This document shows, one piece after another, positions 1 to 7,223 of a DNA stretch of 13,729 nt. Each line of letters begins with the position of its first letter. Positions within the stretch are counted from its first letter, which is position 1. The stretch is from Phycisphaerales bacterium UBA2421 (GTDB taxonomy: Bacteria; Planctomycetota; Phycisphaerae; Tepidisphaerales; Tepidisphaeraceae), in assembly GCA_002343075.1 (NCBI GenBank), contig DDRH01000010.1, forward strand, positions 125,440 through 139,168, in the 5' to 3' direction. The position numbers and the translations under genes are program-made. The notes under the pieces are model-generated. The model was not told where the DNA came from and searched no databases. It saw only the letters and a list, made by a program, of their open reading frames with translations.

Positions 1-1
1 C

Positions 2-418
2 CCCGCCGGGGGCGGCCCGCCGCAACAGGGCGATGTGGACGGAACGGTTGTGCCTTGTGCCCCCGGTGGAAGCCTGATGTTTACCCCGAAGCTGTCTCTC
101 GATGCGCTGAAGCACATGAAGGCAACCTATGGCGAGAAGGCCTACAAGAAGTACGGGTTTGTCGATGCATTCAACCCGGCGACGGATTGGTATAATCCCG
201 ATGTCATCTGCATCGACGTCGGTGCCACCATTCTGGCGGCGGAAAACGCCCGGACCGGGTTTGTGTGGAAGCTGTTTATGTCCGCGCCCGAAGCCCAGGC
301 AGGGCTGAAGGCGGCGGGGTTCCGGGCGATCGGCCCGGGAGATGAGTTGCCGGCCACTACGTCGATCTTCGGGCCGAAGCCTGAATCGACCGGTGACCCC
401 CAGCGCACCGGCGGGTAA
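2..418 (+). CDS. Glycoamylase-domain protein, C-terminal fragment (5' end outside window)
   Basis: The frame is open from the left edge and stops at TAA 416-418, giving 138 residues. It aligns with the end of the catalytic domain of the large protein at 3512-7153: GTVVP-APGGSL, DAL-HM, YKKYGFVDAFNP, a W, IDVG and LAAENAR all match. By eye about 49 of 80 aligned residues are identical. It is therefore the last part of a PF10091 glycoamylase domain (the domain of GH144 beta-1,2-glucanases), a secreted glycan hydrolase. A Gly/Pro-rich segment just before GTVVP occurs in both paralogues. Unlike the paralogue, this copy ends about 40 residues after the domain, with no dockerin and no PEP-CTERM tail. 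The GTG at 35 is internal to the domain and is not a real start. Substrate is unknown. Confidence is high for the family, low for specificity. Confidence 0.85.
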   Translation, partial: PAGGGPPQQGDVDGTVVPCAPGGSLMFTPKLSLDALKHMKATYGEKAYKKYGFVDAFNPATDWYNPDVICIDVGATILAAENARTGFVWKLFMSAPEAQAGLKAAGFRAIGPGDELPATTSIFGPKPESTGDPQRTGG

Positions 419-646
419 CCGGCGGCGCACATCCGCAGGCGGTCGGGCAGGCACCCGCCCCCTCGTGGACGCAGTATTGAGGCGACCTTAAACGGGTTGT
501 CGTCGCATTCAATCACGTCGCGACGACGACACAGCAAGGTCGGAGGAATCATGTCACGTCTTGCTCTCAACTGTGCGGCCTTGCGCAAGTGTTTTGCGCC
601 AGCCCTCCGCACTTCATCACTTCTCTTATGTTCGAAGGGAGAACAT

Positions 647-1399
647 ATGCGATCGCATCTCGTTCTGAAGTCCGCCCTCGTCGGCGGCGCGTTGGCGTTT
701 TTGGCGGCATCGGCACAGGCTCAAATCGGGCCGGAACTTCTGCTCAATGGCACATTGGATAGCCCGGGCATCCATGAGTCAGATACGGTGGACAACTGGA
801 GCCTGGTTGAAACGCCCGGTGGTTCGGTCAACTCGGCCACGATGGCGAGCTTTGCCAACCATACCCCGGACGACGGCGACCCAAACACCACGCAAGTCGG
901 TCTCTGGAATCGCTCGTTTGAAGGGCTTTTTTTCGGTAACAACATGGAACCTGTGGGTGCCCGCCTTTCGCAGGTGGTCGGGGGCGCTGTGCCCGGCCAA
1001 CTGTATCGCGCGCGTGGTTGGTCACGCTGGGAAACCAATTACTCCGGCGGCCAGACGACTTTGTCTGCTGGCCCGCTCGTGGGTCAGCCTTCGCCAACCA
1101 ACACGTTTTTCGCAATGACCTTCCTGGATGCTGGCAACTCGCCGATCTCCAGCGTTGTGCTCGATCTTCGCACCGAGCAATCCAATGGTGCTGGCTGGCT
1201 CCTGCACACAATTGGCGGCGTTGCCCCGGCCGGTACCGTCTCCATCGAAGTCGCAGGCATCACTGAGAACATGGTTCCAGTTACTGGAGCGCAGTCGGCG
1301 TTCTTTGATGATTTCAGCCTGCGTGCCGTTCCCGAGCCGACCACCCTCGGCCTGGCCTCGGTCGCCGCGATGGGCATGCTCGTCCGCCGTCGCAAGTGA
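647..1399 (+). CDS. PEP-CTERM sorting-domain protein with jelly-roll-like body
   Basis: This encodes 250 residues. Residues 1-25 form a classical Sec signal peptide (Arg/His/Lys start, hydrophobic Ala/Leu core, AQA before the likely cut). Residues 228-250 are a PEP-CTERM tail: VPEP, a hydrophobic segment, then RRRK. Such tails are recognised by exosortase, which processes the protein at the envelope. The body begins with LLNGTLDS and ends with FFDDFSL, the usual edges of galactose-binding/CBM-like jelly rolls in secreted planctomycete proteins. No catalytic motif is visible, so a structural or glycan-binding role is only an inference. Start: ATG 647 follows AAGGGAGA and puts the signal peptide at the N-terminus. 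An in-frame ATG at 551 follows an even better GGAGGA but would add 32 residues in front of the signal peptide. The 228 bases upstream (419-646) hold no other gene. Confidence 0.85.
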   Translation: MRSHLVLKSALVGGALAFLAASAQAQIGPELLLNGTLDSPGIHESDTVDNWSLVETPGGSVNSATMASFANHTPDDGDPNTTQVGLWNRSFEGLFFGNNMEPVGARLSQVVGGAVPGQLYRARGWSRWETNYSGGQTTLSAGPLVGQPSPTNTFFAMTFLDAGNSPISSVVLDLRTEQSNGAGWLLHTIGGVAPAGTVSIEVAGITENMVPVTGAQSAFFDDFSLRAVPEPTTLGLASVAAMGMLVRRRK

Positions 1400-1475
1400 T
1401 TGCGTTGGTCAGATCGCAAGGATGCTCGCATCGATCGTGTTTATGTTTTGACCGATCGCAATTTCTCTGAACAAC

Positions 1476-1533
1476 TCGCCCCTCCCGCCCGGCCTCGCCC
1501 GCCGGGCCGGGAGGGCGGGGTTCGGAGGGGCGA
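1476..1533 (+). terminator. Nested GC-rich hairpin after PEP-CTERM gene 1
   Basis: TCGCCCCTCC at 1476-1485 is perfectly complementary to GGAGGGGCGA at 1524-1533. Inside it, CCCGGCC at 1488-1494 pairs with GGCCGGG at 1505-1511, leaving a 10-nt loop. The structure lies about 77 bases after the stop of the upstream gene. There is no T-run after it, so it is either a non-canonical terminator or an mRNA-stabilising 3' stem. The rest of 1400-1675 holds no gene. Confidence 0.5.
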
Positions 1534-1550
1534 CATCGACCGCGGAAGCG

Positions 1551-1675
1551 CGCACTTTTACACCATACGATCATTGCCGCAGGCTCTTAATTACTAGTAG
1601 TTTCGTTTCATTCTCAATGTATCTGATACTTTCACGCTTGTATTGCTCAATCTGAGTAAGAGAGAGGAAAAAACC
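1551..1675 (+). promoter_or_regulatory. AT-rich leader, possible promoter of second PEP-CTERM gene
   Basis: After the GC-rich hairpin the composition turns AT-rich up to the next start codon, in contrast to the rest of the window. GATACT at 1625-1630 could serve as a -10 element, but no convincing -35 hexamer lies at the right distance. The ribosome binding site AGAGAGGA at 1661-1668 is clear. The promoter is inferred from composition and from its position behind a terminator-like hairpin. Confidence 0.25.
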
Positions 1676-2377
1676 ATGAAACCCCGATTGAAAACCCTCA
1701 TCGTCATCGCCGTCGCCGGTATGTTTGCACCGCTGGCGGTTGCCGCTCCAATCTTTGTTGATTTCGGAGAGGCAGCCCAGCCGACGGGGAATAATTACAA
1801 CAACGTGTCGCAGGCGCAGCTGCCAATCTTTAATGCGATTGATACCACGGGTGCTGGCACAGGAATTGGCATTACCACATCGGGCTTTAACCCGGGATCA
1901 AACCAGAACGGCACAACCTCACCGACTGGCGCGGCCACGATCTTTGACTCGCAGGCGACGCGCGACAACCTGTTCGGGCATACCGTGAACTTTAACCAGC
2001 CGGCACCGCTGCCCCTGGGCGTGATTACCATCACGGGCCTCACTCCCGGAACGCCGTACGACTTTGCATTCTTCGGCTCGCGTACCGGCGTCACTGACAA
2101 TCGCGAAACGCAGTTTGCGGCCTCCGGTGCCAACTCCGTGACGGCCTTGCTGGACACCGCCAACAACGTCAGCAATATCGGCATCGCCGCTGGCGTGCTC
2201 CCCAATGGAAGCGGGACTATTCAGATCGCCGTTTCCCCCGGTCCGAACAACACGAATGGCAGTGGGTTTTTCTACGTCGCCGCCATGCGCATGGAAGCGA
2301 TTCCCGAACCCGGCTCGGTTGCGCTGGCGTTGTTGCCGCTCGGCATTGCCGCCTTGCGTCGTCGCCGCCTGCGTTAG
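1676..2377 (+). CDS. PEP-CTERM sorting-domain protein, beta-rich body
   Basis: This encodes 233 residues. The start at ATG 1676 follows AGAGAGGA and begins a clear signal peptide (MKPRLK, a hydrophobic core, then AVA/A at about residue 23). An upstream in-frame TTG at 1643 would only add residues in front of the signal. Residues 209-233 are the PEP-CTERM tail: IPEPG, a Leu/Ala-rich helix and an RRRR-containing end. The mature part opens with IFVDFGEAAQPTGNNYNN, a pattern seen at the start of many PEP-CTERM proteins with a malectin/galactose-binding-like body, and it has a fibronectin-like strand ITGLTPGTPYDFAFFG. No catalytic residues can be identified. It has no sequence likeness to the first PEP-CTERM gene outside the signal and tail. 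A surface-attached or glycan-binding role is inferred from neighbours only. Confidence 0.85.
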   Translation: MKPRLKTLIVIAVAGMFAPLAVAAPIFVDFGEAAQPTGNNYNNVSQAQLPIFNAIDTTGAGTGIGITTSGFNPGSNQNGTTSPTGAATIFDSQATRDNLFGHTVNFNQPAPLPLGVITITGLTPGTPYDFAFFGSRTGVTDNRETQFAASGANSVTALLDTANNVSNIGIAAGVLPNGSGTIQIAVSPGPNNTNGSGFFYVAAMRMEAIPEPGSVALALLPLGIAALRRRRLR

Positions 2378-2416
2378 TCAGATTCGGTTGTTGTCAGATT
2401 GTTGTTGATGGAAGTG

Positions 2417-2445
2417 GCCCGGTCGGACGAGCCGCCCGGCCGGGC
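2417..2445 (+). promoter_or_regulatory. 10-bp hairpin between PEP-CTERM genes 2 and 3
   Basis: GCCCGGTCGG at 2417-2426 pairs with CCGGCCGGGC at 2436-2445 (one G-T wobble) around a 9-nt loop. It sits 39 bases after one stop and 20 bases before the next ATG, immediately ahead of the AGGAG ribosome binding site at 2452-2456. No T-run follows, so it may be a weak terminator or a stem in the leader that affects translation or mRNA decay. Confidence 0.4.
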
Positions 2446-2464
2446 GCAAGCAGGAGTAGCACCA

Positions 2465-3325
2465 ATGAAACGAGTCGTCTTCTCTGCAATCGTAGTATTG
2501 TTGGCGTGGTCGTCGGTTGGGCTGGCCCAGGCGAAGAACCTGATTTTCTATGGCAACAGCTTCACGATCGCCACCGGCTTCGGCAGCACGCGCACCGTGC
2601 CGGCGGTGCTGAGCGATATCGCCGTCGCCGCGGGGAATCCCGCGCCGTTTATGTCCAATCCGTCGATCGCCGGCTGGTCTCTGCAGCAGCACCGCAACTC
2701 CAACACCAGTGCGATCACCACCTCCATTCCGCTGGGACAGAAGTGGGATTATGTGATCCTGCAGGATTTTTCGACGCAGCCGACCCGGCTGGGCAACACG
2801 GCCACACACAGGTCGAGTTTTCTTTCGCTCTATAACGTGGTGCGCACGCATAGCCCGAACGCCAAGGCCATCGGTTATGAAACCTGGGCGCGCGGTCCGG
2901 GGCACTCGTACTACGCGGGTGGCAGCCCAACCTATCCCGGAGGTCCGGCGGAGATGCAGGCCGAGGTGCGCAACGGCTATAACCTGAGCACGGCCGACGT
3001 AAATGCCGCCCACGGTGCGGGCACATCCATCGTCTCTCCCGTTGGAGATGCCTGGGAAAATGCCGGGTTCCCCCTCACGCTGTACGCAAGTGACATCTAT
3101 CACGCACAGAACCGCGGGACATTTCTGGCGGCTCTCACGCTGTACACGACCATCTACGGCGACAATACGGTGACCGATATCAACTTGGCCGGCGTGCTGA
3201 CGAGCCTGAACATTTCCGCTTCGGACGGCGCGGTGCTGGCTTCGGTGGTTGAAGCGACCGTCCCCGAACCTTCGGCGGGCATGCTGCTGCTGGCGGGTGC
3301 GACGGTGCTGCTCCGCCGACGGTGA
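2465..3325 (+). CDS. Secreted SGNH/GDSL-type hydrolase (DUF4886-like) with PEP-CTERM tail
   Basis: This encodes 286 residues. Start ATG 2465 follows AGGAG by 8 bases. Residues 1-23 are a signal peptide ending LAQA. FYGNSFT follows directly, with Ser32 in the block I position of SGNH hydrolases. GNS in place of GDS is usual for the DUF4886 branch. WDYVILQDFSTQP matches the next conserved strand. SDIYHAQNRGTFLAA supplies the block V Asp210 and His213, so the catalytic triad looks complete. The family includes esterases and carbohydrate deacetylases. Next to two glycosidase genes, an O-acetyl esterase acting on a polysaccharide is the best guess. The tail VPEP at 266, a hydrophobic stretch and a final RRR is a PEP-CTERM signal, implying exosortase processing. 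A TTG at 2399 upstream in frame is rejected because it precedes the ribosome binding site and signal peptide. Confidence 0.8.
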   Translation: MKRVVFSAIVVLLAWSSVGLAQAKNLIFYGNSFTIATGFGSTRTVPAVLSDIAVAAGNPAPFMSNPSIAGWSLQQHRNSNTSAITTSIPLGQKWDYVILQDFSTQPTRLGNTATHRSSFLSLYNVVRTHSPNAKAIGYETWARGPGHSYYAGGSPTYPGGPAEMQAEVRNGYNLSTADVNAAHGAGTSIVSPVGDAWENAGFPLTLYASDIYHAQNRGTFLAALTLYTTIYGDNTVTDINLAGVLTSLNISASDGAVLASVVEATVPEPSAGMLLLAGATVLLRRR

Positions 3326-3356
3326 AGCGGTTCCGCGGCGAGTGGGTCAACAGATA

Positions 3357-3419
3357 TCACAGAGAGGTGGGACGATGTCGGGTCAGCGCGATCGCAGCCT
3401 CATCGCCGCCTCTCTGTGA
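3357..3419 (+). terminator. Terminator-like inverted repeat after the SGNH gene
   Basis: TCACAGAGAGG at 3357-3367 and CCTCTCTGTGA at 3409-3419 are perfect complements over 11 bp. The 41-nt loop has further partial pairing (GATG near 3374 against CATC near 3401). CTTTTG follows directly. The repeat lies 32 bases after the stop at 3325 and probably separates the PEP-CTERM genes from the large glycoamylase gene. Confidence 0.6.
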
Positions 3420-3511
3420 CTTTTGTGTGGTTTATGACACCGCCGGGCAAATCTCGCCATGCACTCGAATTTTCAGCTACTATTTAGCCATTGCAGCATA
3501 AGATCAGCTCG

Positions 3512-6500
3512 ATGAGACCGAATCGCCGTGCAAACACGACCTTTATCGAACCGCTGGAACAGCGGCGGCTGCTGGCAGCGGCAGGCGCGTCGACAATCAT
3601 CGGGGCGTGGGTCGATAGCGCGGCGGAAAGGGTCGTTGTTGAGGGTGGGCAACTTGGTAGTTTCGACATTGGGGAAGATATCGGCAATCCGGCAATCGCC
3701 GGTTCGTCGTCGTTCTCCAATGGAAGTTACACGATCGCCGCTGCGGGAACCGACATCGCCGGGGTGAGCGATCAGTTTCACTTTGTGCATGACCCGCTAA
3801 CCGGCGATGGCACGTTTACGGCACGGGTGGCGTCGCTGATTAACACCAATGTCGGCGCGAAGGCCGGCATCATGATGCGCAGCAGCACCAACGCCGATGC
3901 CGCTTTTGCAGCGGTTGTGCTCACGCCGTCGAGTGGTGTGCAGTTTCGAGTCCGCCTGACCGACGGCGACACGTCGGCGGCAAGCTCGATCGGGGGAATC
4001 ACGGCACCGCGCTGGGTGCGGCTTGTGAAGACGGGTAACAACATTGCCGGGTTTTGGTCGACCGACGGCATCACATGGAACACCGTTGGCTCACCCCAAG
4101 CGATCGCGCTGGGTGGCTCGCCGCGCATCGGGCTTGCGGTGACATCGCGCAATGTGCTCACGCCAACCACGGCGGTCTTCAGCAATGTCAGTTACCTGCT
4201 GCCGGAGGGATATGCCATCAATGACCTGGGTTCGCCGGGTGTGGCTGGCTCGGCGGCGTTTGATCCGGTGACGCAGGCATTTGAAGTAACCGGCGGCGGG
4301 ACGGGTGTGGGCGGGACGGGCGACCAACTCGCTTTTCTTAACCGCAATCTCACCGGCGGCGGGACGGTGACGGCGCTGGTCGATGCCTCGGCGGTGGGTG
4401 CGGGTGCGGCGTCGATCATGATCCGCGGCGCGGCAACCGGGGGCGCGGCGTTTGCCTCAGTAAGCCTCGGCGCGGGCAGCGTGCGGTTTGATTGGCGCGC
4501 CACTGCCGGCGCGTCGGCGGCGGGCGTGTCGATCGCGGCAGCATCAGCGACTCTGTGGCTGCGAATCGTCCAGACAAGCTCGACAGTCGCCGCATACACT
4601 TCGCAGAATGGCGTTGCGTTTACCCAGATCGGGCAGACGCAGCCACTAGTCATGCCCAGCGCATCGGCGATCACCGGCGGGGCGGTGGCTTCGGGCAGCA
4701 GCGGGACGGCGGTATCGGCGATCTTCTCCAAGTTTAGTGTGGTCGCCGCGGGCCTGGACAATCTGAGTGTCGGTACTACCACTTCGCCGGCTCTGATCGA
4801 TTTCGATTCGCCGAGCAATACATCGATCATTCGCGCCACCGGCACCGGTCTGGCGGCAGCGGGGGATTCGCTGTCGTTTCTCAGCCGGGGGATGGCAGGT
4901 GATGGAAGCGTGGTCGGCTACCTCAACAGTTTCAATGGGGCTGACCCGGCGGCGCGCGCAGGGTTGATGCTGCGCGCTTCAACTTCTGTCGATGCACCAT
5001 TTGTCGCCGTTGCAGTAGTGCCCGCTGTGGGAGTGCGAATGATTTTCCGGCTCACCCCCGGTGGGCCGATTGCTCAGCAGGGCAGCGGGGGCGTTTTGTC
5101 GGCGGTGTCGATGCGGCTGATTCGTTCCGGAAGCAACGTCTCGGCGTCATTTTCAACCGACGGCGTCGCCTTCACCCCACTCGGTACCGCGGTGGGCGTT
5201 GCTTTGAACAATACTGCGCTGGCGGGCGCGTTTGTCGCTTCCGGCGACTCTGTGCTGTCGGCTTCGGCCAGTTTCACGGGCATCGCGGCGGGGAGAAGTC
5301 TTCCGCCGGGCGCGGGCATTTTCTCGGCCGCCGATGAACTGTTTCTACACGATCTATCCCGTCGATCTGTCGATTTTTTTTACACCGAGACCAACGCCTC
5401 AACCGGCCAGGCCCCCGATGGCTCAAATGCCAACGGCGGCAGTCCGTCGTCCGCCAGTTCGATCGCCTCGACCGGGTTTGCGCTCAGCGCGCTGGTCATC
5501 GCTGCCGAACGGGGATTTCTCTCGCGGGCCGACGCTTACCAGCGCGCCTTGAACACCGTCAATTTTCTCAACACCACTGCGGCTCAGGTGAATGGTTTCT
5601 TTTATCATTTCATCAATCCGGTGACGGGGGCGCGCTCCGGCAACAGCGAGCTTTCACCCATGGATACGGCGTTGCTGATGGCCGGCGTGATTCATGCGGC
5701 GCAATATTGGCCGGGCACGCCGCTGGCTGCGGTCGCGGGAACTGTTTTTAATCGCGTGGACTGGCCTTGGATGCAGAAACCCAACGGTCATTTTTATGGC
5801 CATTGGACACCCGAATCCGGCTTTGCGTTCGGCTATGGCGACTTCAGTGAGGCGGCACTGATATACTTGCTTGGACTTGGCTCGCAGACGTTTCCCAGCA
5901 CGGCAAGCTCGTGGAATTCATGGTCGCGCTCGCCGTCGATTAGTTACAATGGATTCAATTTCATCACCGCGCAGACGGGCGCGCTGTTCACCACGCAATA
6001 TCCTCTCGGCTGGTTTGATCTTCGCGGGCTGAGCGACGCGGCCGGACTAAACTATCACAACAACGCCGCGACGGCGGCGCTGGCGCAGCGGCGCATGGCG
6101 GTCGACTTGAGCGGGACATTTCCGCAGTACGGCCTCAATAACTGGGGTTTCACCGCAGCGGACGGGCAAGGGGGCTACACCGTGTTCGGTGGGCCACCCC
6201 CGACCGGAAACATCAATGGAACAGTCGTGCCCACCGCGCCCGGTGGGTCGCTGGCGTTCATCCCTCGGCAAGCTGTTGACGCCCTGCAGCACATGCGAAG
6301 TACTTATGGCAGCACGGTTTACAAGAAATATGGCTTCGTCGATGCGTTTAACCCACACAACGGCTGGACAAGCTCGATCGTGTTGGGAATCGATGTCGGC
6401 ATGATGCTTCTTGCGGCGGAGAATGCACGGTCAGGGTTGATTTGGAACACTTTCAACGAATCGGCGGTGGCGAGGCAGGCCAAGGCGCGGGCATTCACGT

Positions 6501-7153
6501 CTCTGAAGCCGGAGCTGTTGTCCGCAGTCACGCGGAAGAACAATCCGACGCTTGGAAACCACGATCTGGCCATTCCGCAATCGGAGGTCCTGCTGATTGA
6601 CGATCGTGTGGCAGGGCCGACCCAACTCGTGCTCTCCTTCGGGGCGGCAGTCGTTAAAGGGCCTTCATTCGCGATTACCACGAGCAGCGGCAGTGTGCTC
6701 AGCAGCGCGGCGGGTGGGACAACGCTCACAGTCAATCTTAGCAGCGCAGCCGACGCGGCGTATCTCGATGTCACGATAGCCGACTTGCGCCACGCCAATA
6801 CGAGTGGCACGCCGGCATCGGGCAGCTATTCACTGAGAATTGGAGTCCTCGCCGGGGATGCCAACCGGAGCGGCGCGGTCAACCTCGACGACTTTACAAT
6901 TCTCGCCAGCAATTTCGGCCAAACCCCCGGTGGGTTTCCGCAGGCCGATTTTAACTTCGACGGTACCGTCAACCTCGATGACTTCACCGTGCTCGCGGCG
7001 CAGTTTGGGAAATCACTTCCGGCGGCGCGGGTGTTGGACGATGCGGGAACGGGCGGGCGCGCGGCGGTGTTCGGCAGCGTTGCCGTGCAACTCGATTCGC
7101 AGCGGTGGTGGAGCGACGACGATGAGTCGGAACTCGACCTCATCACCGCCTGA
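3512..7153 (+). CDS. Large secreted glycoamylase-domain (PF10091/GH144-like) protein with three beta-sandwich modules and a dockerin
   Basis: This encodes 1213 residues. The N-terminus MRPNRR...FIEPLEQRRLLAA is the LEPR-XLL-type export motif of planctomycetes. ATG 3512 is preferred to TTG 3491, though neither has a clear Shine-Dalgarno. Residues about 50-231, 234-413 and 415-593 are three diverged copies of a concanavalin/LamG-like module. Residues about 600-985 are the catalytic (alpha/alpha)6 domain. Its motifs are W765 with E768, GDFSEAALIYLLGLG (D777, E780), GWFDLRG (D836), WGFTAADG (W878, D884), YKKYGFVDAFNP and IDVG..LLAAEN. GH144 members of this family cleave beta-1,2-glucans; the substrate here is untested. 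A beta-sandwich (about 990-1110) is followed by a type I dockerin from D1116, with two GDAN/FNFDG calcium-loop repeats each followed by VNLDDFT. A hydrophilic acidic tail ends the protein. It is a paralogue of the fragment at the left edge. It is followed after 70 bases by a second glycosidase gene, so the two may be co-expressed. Confidence 0.85.
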   Translation: MRPNRRANTTFIEPLEQRRLLAAAGASTIIGAWVDSAAERVVVEGGQLGSFDIGEDIGNPAIAGSSSFSNGSYTIAAAGTDIAGVSDQFHFVHDPLTGDGTFTARVASLINTNVGAKAGIMMRSSTNADAAFAAVVLTPSSGVQFRVRLTDGDTSAASSIGGITAPRWVRLVKTGNNIAGFWSTDGITWNTVGSPQAIALGGSPRIGLAVTSRNVLTPTTAVFSNVSYLLPEGYAINDLGSPGVAGSAAFDPVTQAFEVTGGGTGVGGTGDQLAFLNRNLTGGGTVTALVDASAVGAGAASIMIRGAATGGAAFASVSLGAGSVRFDWRATAGASAAGVSIAAASATLWLRIVQTSSTVAAYTSQNGVAFTQIGQTQPLVMPSASAITGGAVASGSSGTAVSAIFSKFSVVAAGLDNLSVGTTTSPALIDFDSPSNTSIIRATGTGLAAAGDSLSFLSRGMAGDGSVVGYLNSFNGADPAARAGLMLRASTSVDAPFVAVAVVPAVGVRMIFRLTPGGPIAQQGSGGVLSAVSMRLIRSGSNVSASFSTDGVAFTPLGTAVGVALNNTALAGAFVASGDSVLSASASFTGIAAGRSLPPGAGIFSAADELFLHDLSRRSVDFFYTETNASTGQAPDGSNANGGSPSSASSIASTGFALSALVIAAERGFLSRADAYQRALNTVNFLNTTAAQVNGFFYHFINPVTGARSGNSELSPMDTALLMAGVIHAAQYWPGTPLAAVAGTVFNRVDWPWMQKPNGHFYGHWTPESGFAFGYGDFSEAALIYLLGLGSQTFPSTASSWNSWSRSPSISYNGFNFITAQTGALFTTQYPLGWFDLRGLSDAAGLNYHNNAATAALAQRRMAVDLSGTFPQYGLNNWGFTAADGQGGYTVFGGPPPTGNINGTVVPTAPGGSLAFIPRQAVDALQHMRSTYGSTVYKKYGFVDAFNPHNGWTSSIVLGIDVGMMLLAAENARSGLIWNTFNESAVARQAKARAFTSLKPELLSAVTRKNNPTLGNHDLAIPQSEVLLIDDRVAGPTQLVLSFGAAVVKGPSFAITTSSGSVLSSAAGGTTLTVNLSSAADAAYLDVTIADLRHANTSGTPASGSYSLRIGVLAGDANRSGAVNLDDFTILASNFGQTPGGFPQADFNFDGTVNLDDFTVLAAQFGKSLPAARVLDDAGTGGRAAVFGSVAVQLDSQRWWSDDDESELDLITA
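3659..5293 (+). repeat. Three tandem protein modules (about 180 residues each) in the glycoamylase protein
   Basis: Each module contains the same ordered signatures: a DQxxF or DSLSF strand, an L-GDGT or GG-GT strand, an AGIMMR/ASIMIR/AGLMLR strand, an AFAAV-like strand, a short strand near FR or FDWR, a WxRL/LRI/MRL strand, and an S.DG(V/I).(W/F) turn. Copies 1 and 3 resemble each other most, and copy 2 is the most degenerate and richest in Ala/Gly. They are protein-level repeats, and no exact DNA repeat was noticed. Likely roles are glycan binding or spacing of the catalytic domain. Confidence 0.7.
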
Positions 7154-7164
7154 GCGCACGGGGG

Positions 7165-7191
7165 TTCATCGCACACGGTGACTGGTACACT
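7165..7191 (+). promoter_or_regulatory. Weak promoter candidate before the six-hairpin glycosidase gene
   Basis: TTCATC at 7165-7170 and TACACT at 7186-7191 are spaced 15 bases apart, and TGG just before the second hexamer gives an extended -10. Transcription would begin near 7198 and leave a short leader before ATG 7224. The -35 match is poor and the spacing short, so the gene may equally be read through from the upstream glycoamylase gene. Confidence 0.25.
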
Positions 7192-7223
7192 ACGCAAAGA
7201 TGAGCAAACTTAAGGAGCAAGCA

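Noticed and set aside
410..459. 7-bp inverted repeat GGCGGGT / ACCCGCC around the stop of the first fragment
   Set aside because: The arms are short, the loop is 36 nt and one arm is partly within coding sequence. In GC-rich DNA this is likely chance.
2378..3103. 241-codon - strand frame opposite the SGNH gene
   Set aside because: It overlaps the SGNH catalytic motifs on the other strand and has no export signal or known domain.
3478..3483. TACTAT as a -10 element upstream of the large glycoamylase gene
   Set aside because: No -35-like hexamer occurs 15-19 bases upstream, so it is not supported beyond local AT content.
3491..3511. TTG start for the large glycoamylase gene
   Set aside because: It has no ribosome site, and ATG 3512 gives the usual Met-Arg-Pro start ahead of the LEQRRLL motif.
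4192..4845. 217-codon - strand frame inside the glycoamylase gene
   Set aside because: It is Ala/Pro/Thr-rich and antisense to the repeated modules, which is best explained as a composition artefact.
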